Assembly (NCBI GenBank): GCA_964019695.1
Contig: OZ026530.1
Coordinates: forward strand, 27,292,108 to 27,356,107
Source: Loripinus fragilis
Taxonomy: Eukaryota > Mollusca > Bivalvia > Lucinida > Lucinidae
DNA length: 64,000 bases
Direction of reading: 5' to 3'
Shown: piece after piece, positions 54,201 to 63,200 of the stretch
Position numbering within the stretch: position 1 is the stretch's first letter
Layout of the letters: every line of letters begins with the position of its first letter
The notes under the pieces: model-generated
What the model was told of the DNA's origin: nothing
Database searches by the model: none
Seen by the model: only the letters and a program-made list of their open reading frames with translations
Made by a program: the position numbers and the translations under genes

Positions 54201-57200
54201 TTTGTAGCAAACCCGTAGATAAACTCCACCATCCATGAGAAGGGGGACATATTGTTTTAGGTGTGGATCAACTTGTTATATATATATTGTCATTTGCCAT
54301 AGCTGCATCTTTTGTGCCACGTCAGAGAAAACCTGTCTGTGGGACTAGCAGCCAGATAAGACTAACCAGTCTGGTCTCTTACAGAGACTAAATAATACTG
54401 TAAAACGTGTGTGAAATGGCCATTCAAAAATAGACAAAACAAAGATCTTACTGACAAATGGTAGTTTAATGAAGGTTGAAAGTATTGCTGAATGCTCCCC
54501 TTGGAGCATTCTTCAAAACTCATAACCTGCATTAAGTGATAATAGGTCTTGAAAAGCAATTTACGATCCTTAAGAGAGTGGCAATTTTACACAGGTTTTA
54601 CTGTATGGCTAATTTACTATCTAAGCAGCTAATATTGGCACTGATCAGAATGCGTGGTTACACAATCTGATCTTGGCCTAAATGTATTTGTTATGAGCAG
54701 AACATGGACAGGTTTTCTTATTGTGGCTGGTATCTCATTCAAGCAATTACTGCAGCCTGCCCCGGTCCACATCCAGGCTAAAACAGGACATATGTTTGAT
54801 CAAAAGCACTTCTCTTGTTCAATTTTGTGTAAAAAATATTTTCAATCTCAATTATTTTGAAGCATTTCTTTAGATAGACCTTGATATGAGGAAACCTGTC
54901 TTTGAGGTTTACGATCAGGTATGACTCAAAATGACCTGCTCAGCTACAGAGACTAGCTAGACTAGTGAAATTTTGTATGAAGCAAGTCAAGATATCATAC
55001 TTTGCAGGGATCAGATAACAAAGACGCTGATTAGACAGTGAAGATAATGCAGGCTGGTCTGAGCCTTTGATATTCATATGCCACAAAATCAGGTTTTCTC
55101 ATTTTGAGGCCCAATTTACATTATACAACCCATTTACACATATCATGAACCAGATCATAAGGAAATGGTACTTATCTCAAAGACACATACATATTTTTTT
55201 TGGGTTGAGAAATAAGAAAATTAACTCAATTACACACTCTCAGGCCTTAAGTTAAGAGAGTGTACCCAAAAATATCATTTTCTTATTTCTCAACCAAAAC
55301 ATATGTTGTGGGTACTCAAAAGAACTGTCTCAATAAGAGGGTTCTTTTGAGCACCCAAAACATATGCCAGAACTTATGGGTTAAAAAATATCTAACATTT
55401 TTATGCTAAAAAATTGTGTTTATCTAAACATACACTCTTATCTGCCATATTGGCCTTGTCAACTGAGGACAAAAAAGTATCATTTTCTTCTGGTTTGGCA
55501 CATTTACATCCCATTTAAATAGTATTTTTTCACCTCCTTTCATTCTTTATAATTGTTTTGCTATGTTTGTTAGGGTAACACAAAGGTAAAAACCCAATGT
55601 AATCATGTATACTACACATGAGTGTTTCTCTCTTCTTGTACAGAGTGTATTTGTTGTGAGTGTTCCACTTTAACCAGATAGTACTGAACCAGAAACTAAG
55701 TGACCATATCCTTAAACCCCTTAAAGGGCCCAGTGATAGTATCAGCAGACAGTATTGTAATCATATTTTCAACAAGCCTTTTGAAATTATTGGCATTCTT
55801 GATAATGGGAGAAGAAAATATAGTCCCACATTTAACCCTTGCAGGATTGGTATCCAACAAAAGGGTACTATGGCAAACAGTGAAGACCCAGATGAAATGC
55901 AGCGGCATTTCATCAGGGTCTGCACTGTTTGCTTAGACAATATCGATCTTAAGAGAAAGAAATATCATATATTTTTGGGAAATTATATCCTGTAGCCCCT
56001 CAAGATATACATTTGGACCATCTTGACTTAACTGTGTGTCAAACATTATAGAAAATTCCATTGGATCATACCATTTGACTACTAAGGTAGAATGAGTAAA
56101 ATGCAAACAGTCTAGATCCTAATTAGTCTGTTCTTCAGGAACACTCTGGTCTGAGTTTATACTGTTAGCGAAGGGGTTACCAGCCTGAATATTTGAAATA
56201 AATATGTGACATCACATTCAATGGGAATCATCCATGCTAATCTAAAAATGCTTTCAGTGAATGTCAAAATTTATTTCCCAAAAATATTAAAGAAGAAAAA
56301 AAAATGTCTGGTGATATTATTATAAACAGGTTGCAGGACTGTGTCTGATTATACAATCAAATTATCAAGCTTTGTAACAAAACACCTTGGAATATATGGT
56401 CACCTCCCATTTAGTTCACCGTACAGTTAGACACAGTGATATTTGCAGTAAAACAATGCTTAGCTTACAACAAGGTGATGAAGTGTTACTTTCTTGTGCT
56501 ATTCAGGTGAACTTTAAAATGCAGTTAAATATAACATATTCAGAGACAGAACAAATTGTATTTAGTTTATTGACAAATACTAAGGACATATAGCCAGAAC
56601 AGTGAAATGGTATGCACACCAAAGTGGAAAGCAATATCTTCGCTTTAACTCTTAAAGCGCCAATCATGACTGCAGCAGACAACAAATTTTGCGACATCTT
56701 TCTTAATTTTTGAAAAAAATAAGGTATGATATTTCATGAGAGTTGTCTGCCAGCAGACGATTCTCACAAAATATCATGCCTTATTTGTTATTTTTGAAAA
56801 GGCGGAAAAATTTGAAATTGTTGCTGCTGCAAATTATAGGTGGCGCTTTATGAGTTAACCATATTGCTCTCAGAATGGACCAAAACTCCGTTCTGAGTGC
56901 ATTAGGGTTATTTGCTCTCCCCTAAATTATTATGAACCACCTGTCTTCATGTGTCAGACTCAAATGAGCATATTCAGCTACAGTGACTAACTAGAAGCTG
57001 TACATTTTGAATAAGCTGATCAATATCTTGACAATGAATTGCAAAGGTTCGTTATTGAGTATTGGCATACCTGTAAGCTGAACTGAGCCTTTGCTGTTTC
57101 ACATATAACAAATCTTGTTTTCATACTGCAAACAAAAATAACTAAACTTCTGCGAGGTAATTGCTACTATGTCAGTGCTACTTTCTACAAGGTTACTGCT

Positions 57201-60200
57201 GTTATTTCAGCACTATTCTGATGGTGTAGAGGATATTCTGCTTTACTAATGGTTCTTTGTCACAGTCAACACAACAATATATACTGTATATATATTCATA
57301 CTTGTATAATAGTTCCTCAATACAAATTACCCCCGTACACACACAATCTGATATATTTATAGGATGTGTTTAATAAATCTTTCCGTAACAGTCTTAGATC
57401 ATAGTGCTTGTTCAGTGAGATATACTTAATCAATTAAGGTCTTTTTACTCCCAAACTTGTGATTAATGGATCGATATTTCTAGGGTTTTAGGGTCAGGTG
57501 TGGTACTTGATTGTATTGATTCCTGATCTTTGCCACCGTTCTTAATTTCATTAACTCAATGCCTGCTAGTGTCTTATGCTGATAACCTTCGCAAACAGTC
57601 CGCAAACTCATATCAGGCACACAAAAATGTTGGGCCTGATCTAGACCCGAACTGTTTGGCAATCTGATGGTATTCCTGATTTTTTTTTTCGAAAAATAAA
57701 ATAGTTTTGAAAAAAATCAGCATGTAGTACTTTAAGCTGATCTTTATAAGCAGCTATCTTCTCACTGGACAAGTCCTAGGCATATACAGTCACTGTGTAT
57801 ATATTGTATTGATAGCGCCCCCTTGTTATACACAGGCAAATAGTTCGAGGGTTTATGGGGAGTCTCCCTCGGAGCTCCATGCAAATAAGACTTAATGAGA
57901 ATCAACTATAGTGTGAAAGCTAAAAATAAAAAATGTATAAAAAAATTCAAAGCTAAAGCACATGTGTGTACATGTACTGAAAAAAGAATTGTCTCAGGTG
58001 AGCCACTCTTTTGAAGTCCCACAACATTTTAAGATTTGATTTTCTAGATTTAACTTAATTAGAGCAGTGATATTTTAAGTGGGTCAACTTCCCCATATTC
58101 TGAAAAATGGAAAATTGTAGTTTTGATTGTGAATTTTGACAAATAAGCTGTTTTATAGTGTTGTGTCTGTGGTTCATTTTCAGCTTAAAACCTTTAGATA
58201 AAAAGAAATGTCAAAAACAGATCTTATATATGGAATATATTGAATAATTAATGTATAAAGATAACATCTAAATTTTAACATTTGATTATAACAAAGTCCA
58301 GAAACAAACCTTAATTGTTGATTATTTACCAAAATGATGGAATGTCCATTGAGAAACACATCTACGATTAAGATAAGTGGAAGTATGGATAAATTTGTGA
58401 AGAGAAACAATGTTTTTTGTCCAATAATTTTTAAAACCGGTTTGAATAATGATATTAGCTTACCATTAGCTTCTATCTATTGTCAAATCTAAGAACACTC
58501 ATGTTGTATGACATGTTTTCTTGACAGCTTAAAGCAGGGCAATAGAAATGACATATAAGAAGGTAAAACGATTTTTTTTTTTCAATTTTTCTAGTATTAT
58601 GACTTGCTTTATATATTAGTAGTTGAACATGGAAGAAAACAATTTTCAGATACCATTCTGGGTGAATAAGCAAGTTGACCAAAAATTTATACCAAGTCTT
58701 AAATTTGAACCCAAACTTAGTTTGCACTATAAACTGACAAACGACAATCAATGTATATATCAACCCATTATTGTGTTGTTTGTTCCTGACATCACATTAT
58801 GACTTCTTCATTTGATAAATTGTATAATATGTGCTCAATATGCTCCAAGGTCAGAATGCTCCCTTCAGAGTAGTCTGGTCAGGGTACATTTTGTTTGCTT
58901 CCAAAGTAAAAAACATTTCAGGGCGCATTTCAATATGTGTATCAGGTGTAATAAGTAGTGACATTTTCAGGACAAAAACTATTGGCAGGATAAGGGTTAA
59001 GTTTATTGTCATGAGTGAAAGTTCAGGATTATTCCTGAATTCAGGATTTTGAGGCTGACTTTCTATGGAAAGTCAGCCTAAAAATGATGAATTAAGCAGC
59101 TTATAATAGCTTCTTTTTCATTTCATCTAAAGACAATTGACCATTTAAATTTTGAAATTATTATGTTTTATAGACATATTACAAGTTTTAAGATTTGAAT
59201 TTCTAAAGTTCAGGATTTTGGAAATTTTGAACTTTCACCCATGTATTGTTCTGTTATATGTCAGGTTCTCTCAGCAGCTACTGTAGTAGCCAAGCACACC
59301 TCAGCCCTCTGTAACGCCTGTCGACTGGCTTCTTCCAAGACAGATAATCCTGTGGCAAAAAGACATTTTGTACAGAGTGCTAAAGATGTGGCCAACAGTA
59401 CAGCTAACCTAGTCAAAGCTATCAAGGTAATTAGGGGGTGTTAACCGTGTCCTGCTGAACCCGGATTTATATCCCTTAGAAAACACTGTAGATCCAGATC
59501 AGCTGGCTTCTAATGAAGCCGTCCAATCTGGATCCACACTGTTTTTCACTTTGATAGAAAACACATCATGCCTACAACTGGAATTCTGCAGGTTAACAGG
59601 ATCAAAACTTAAGAGAAGTGTGAACATGAAATATTCAGCATGACAAGGGGTAATATCTGAACAAACAGTGGGTAAACAATTTATTACCAAAATGGGTCTG
59701 AAGAAGCAGAAAATAATTGTCGATTTTAACACAAATTATCCCTGGTTCTATTTGTCACAGGGTTCAGAAAAATCCTGGCCGCTCAAGGTGGGAATCGAAC
59801 CAGGACCGCTGGTTCTCCAGGCAAACACTCGACCAAGTCACTGTAAAAGCCTGTTTCCGTCTCAAGGCTGTAGAAGTGTGTTATATACCTATACCTACTA
59901 CATATTCCCCTGCTTTAAATAGATTCATCCATGATTCTGCTCGGAACCATGCTGTAATTCTGGGACATTTCCATCTTGATGCCTGAAACCCAAGCCGTGG
60001 ACCCAACATACTGGCCACCAAATGTCACAGATGAAAAAATGCTAATCACTTTTTGTCCAAGCTGATACCAGGCAGAAAATCAGATACCCTACCATGTCGC
60101 CATAAAAGCCGGTTTGTACAGCAAGGCCGTACAAGTGTAGATAAAACTTAACTATACTACATATCCCTGTTTTAAATAGATTCATAGGTGCAAATCAGTG

Positions 60201-63200
60201 CTTACTTTTATTCCATATAAGTTGTTTCTAGGATTGTATACCAGTGTATGGTAAAGGTTAAATAAGGTGTATTCTAGAAGGGAAGAAATTCCATTTTATG
60301 CAAGAATAATCTCTCTTTTTAGATGTTGTAGTATCATTTGTACTTGTTTTGTAGGCTCTTGATAATAACTTTACTGATGAGAATCGTCAGAAATATACTG
60401 AAGCTGCGAGACCACTGACTAATGCTGTAGAGGAACTCACAACCTTTGTAGATGTTGTAATATTGTTTGTTCTTGTTTTGTAGGCTCTTGATAATAACTT
60501 TACTGATGAGAATCGTCAGAAATGTGCTGAAGCTGCGAGACCACTGACAAATGCTGTAGAAGAACTCACAACTTTTGCTTCCTCACCAGAGTTTGCTTCT
60601 AAACCAGCCAAGATAAGTGAGAAGGTAAGTTGGATTATAAAGTTCAACCAGGGTTTAGGGAGCGCAGTGACTCAGTGGTAGAGTGCTTGACTCGAGACCG
60701 AAGGACTGTGGGTTCAAGTCTCACTGGCGTCACTCAGTTGTGGTCCTTGAGCAAGACACATTTATCCTAGCTTAGTACTGGTTCAACCCAGGAAGACGCG
60801 TCCCTATATAACTGAAAGATTGTTTATGGGACATAAAGAATCAAAACAGCCAAACAAACAACCAGGGTTCATGTAGGCTTGAAAAGTACTTGGAATACAG
60901 TGGGCTCTTTTAAAAAGTCCTTGAAAATTAAATCTGTCTTGAAAAGTACTGTAAAATTACTCTTTGGCCTTGAAAAGTCCTTGAATTTTACTATTTCCTG
61001 TATAATGGATTCCTAAATTGGTATAAAACTGTTGTGCCTTTATTTGGTGCAGCATATGCTGCACCAAATAAAGGCACAACAATTTTATACCAATTTTTCT
61101 AATACTATTTTCTCCGTTATCTCAGTCTAGCATTTCTTAAGTAGAATTTTAATGTGTAAATTAGTGTTTTCATAAATTTGTAGTCCTGGAAAACCATTGA
61201 TGACTCTTTTAGAAGTCTTTGAAAAATCCTTGAATTTTACACAAACTTGCCTGTATGAACCCTGACAACCCTTTATGCACTTATGGATTCTTCCTTCTGG
61301 TTTAATGCAATAAACTTGGGATGGTCCATTGTATATATCGAAGAGTGTCAGGTTAAAATTTCCAAATAAAAATTGTATTTGTGTCATTTTTGTCTAAGCA
61401 AATAGTGCAGACCCTGATAAAATGCCGCATAATGCGGCAATTTATCTGGGTCTTCACTGTTTGCCAAGCTCATAGTATGCATATAGGAGTCACTAGTATA
61501 CAAAGGGTTATTTACAGCATGTATAAGAGGCAAATGCTGTGGCAAGACTGCCTGTATGTGCTGGCTTGCCTGAGCCTTCGCTGTTTACAGATGGGAAAAG
61601 TTCTAAAAGTTTCATCATTTTAATTTAGTGAAAATGTTTTAAATATTTTAATGTAATCTTCCATTAAGTGTTATGCACTAAAATTTGGTTGATGGGTTAT
61701 GCATTGTGAGTTTTGAATTTTAAAATAACCTTTTTCTGTCCCATGAATATTGTCAGGCCTCTAGATAAAAGTGCATTATAAAACTTAATTTTCTTATTTC
61801 TCAAGTAAAACATATGCTGTGGGTACTCAAAAGATCCTGTCTCAATGAGACGGTTCTTTTGAGTACCCAAAACAAATGTTTAAACTAATGGATAAGAAAA
61901 TATGTACAATTTAATACTTAAAAATGGTGCTTATCTAGACCTTTGATTTTTTCATGATTTTTGATCTATGACTATATGATTGTGTAATTTCAGGCTCGCC
62001 AAGCCCAGGAACCAATCACATCAGCTGGTAAAGCCCTCATAGATGGAGGCTGTAATATGTTACAAGCAGCCAAACAGTTGGCTATCAACCCTAAAGACCC
62101 ACCCACCTACCAGATGTACTCTAACCACTCAAAGAGTGTTTCTGATGCCATCAAGAGACTTGTCTCAGCCATAAGGTATGTACAAAGTACTGGTTTATCA
62201 ATATGTTGTGGTACTAAGGGTACACAGACAGGGACTTGCAGTACAAGTTGTCAGACAAATAAAGCCTGATGTCATACTATGTGTAGGATAAGATTGAGAA
62301 TAGATTACAGTAAACTTTCTAAAATTTTGAACACGAGATCTAGTTGCCTTTGAAGCAAGGCCCAGATAAACAGTGTAGACCCAGATCAGACTGCAGTCTG
62401 ATAAGGGTCTTCCCTGTTTGCCTTTCTGTCAAGCATTATGTGATTTACAGCCCTGATAACCAATATTTTATATGAGAACAGAAAGGAGGAAAGTGTTTGA
62501 AATTTTAGAACTTACAGAATTATTGGCCAGTAAAATGAGAATATTATGTAAAAAAAATCAATGCCTCCTTTTATTTCCCACTTAAAAGTCTTGTCAATCA
62601 GCTCAAAAATCCAACCAGTTTTAGTCTGATATAGAGGAAATGTGCCTTCAAGCATTTTGTAGAAACTGTCTCAGCTCAAAATCAAACTCCCTCCTATCAT
62701 ATACACTGATAATGATCAATTATATAGTATAACATAGGGTCTAATCGGTGCATACACAGTATAATCTGTATTTTGGTTGTATGCATGTAAAGACATCTCT
62801 GTTGTAGCTCATTTGTGTGAGCAATTTGATGATTTTGTGATTAGCCTGAGCATATGCCAAAAAAGTGCATTTTTCTAGTCAGTGAATGTTGAGCCTAGGA
62901 ACATCTCATTGGTTTCATGGGCGAAAGTTTTTACTCCTGAATTCAGGATTTTGAGGCTGACTTTCCATAGAAAGTCAGCCTCAAAAAGCTGAATCTAGCA
63001 GATTATGGTAGTATGTCCAATTTATTTTCAGTTTATCTTAAGAGAAACATGGGCAGATTCAGACTTTCTTGATAGGGGGTTTGAATTTACAAAGGGGGTT
63101 TGATTTGTTACTTTTACCTGATTATTTATTAATTTTTCCTGATTTTTCTGAAAATTCTCCATAAAAATGAAATAATTTTGTCTCAAAGTGGGGTTCGAGC

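Larger units (their letters stand above)
47378..59264 (+). other. Intron 13 (11.9 kb)
   Basis: The largest array-free intron. It holds ctcaaaagaac MITEs (48182-48365, 49489-49665, 55243-55440), several ctggtctg-type repeats (about 48510-48760, 49190-49280, 54890-55140, 56950-57130), an element with gggacaaaaat ends (50660-51041), a Tc1 remnant (51174-51864), a catggaaaa element with a strong hairpin (53704-54112), hairpin repeats at 55870-55935 and 57590-57655, a foldback (56645-56859) and a gaggctgac repeat (59011-59243). Stretches 47400-48180, 49670-50650, 51870-53280 and 57660-58800 have nothing recognised. Small frames here are not genes. Confidence 0.8.
60625..61993 (+). other. Intron 15
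   Basis: 1.4 kb intron with a family 2 SINE (60658-60852), a full palindromic MITE (60863-61264), a hairpin repeat (61402-61465) and a ctcaaaagaac MITE (61755-61940). Nothing else recognised. Confidence 0.85.

Noticed and set aside
55660..55995. Frame of 111 codons with overlapping 78- and 70-codon frames
   Set aside because: It overlaps a known palindromic repeat (55870-55935), has no splice or domain support, and is intronic to talin.
60355..60447. Copy A of exon 15 as the standard exon
   Set aside because: It lacks the FASSPEF...KISEK part and a strong donor, read-through meets TAG, and it has lost the family Cys kept in copy B.
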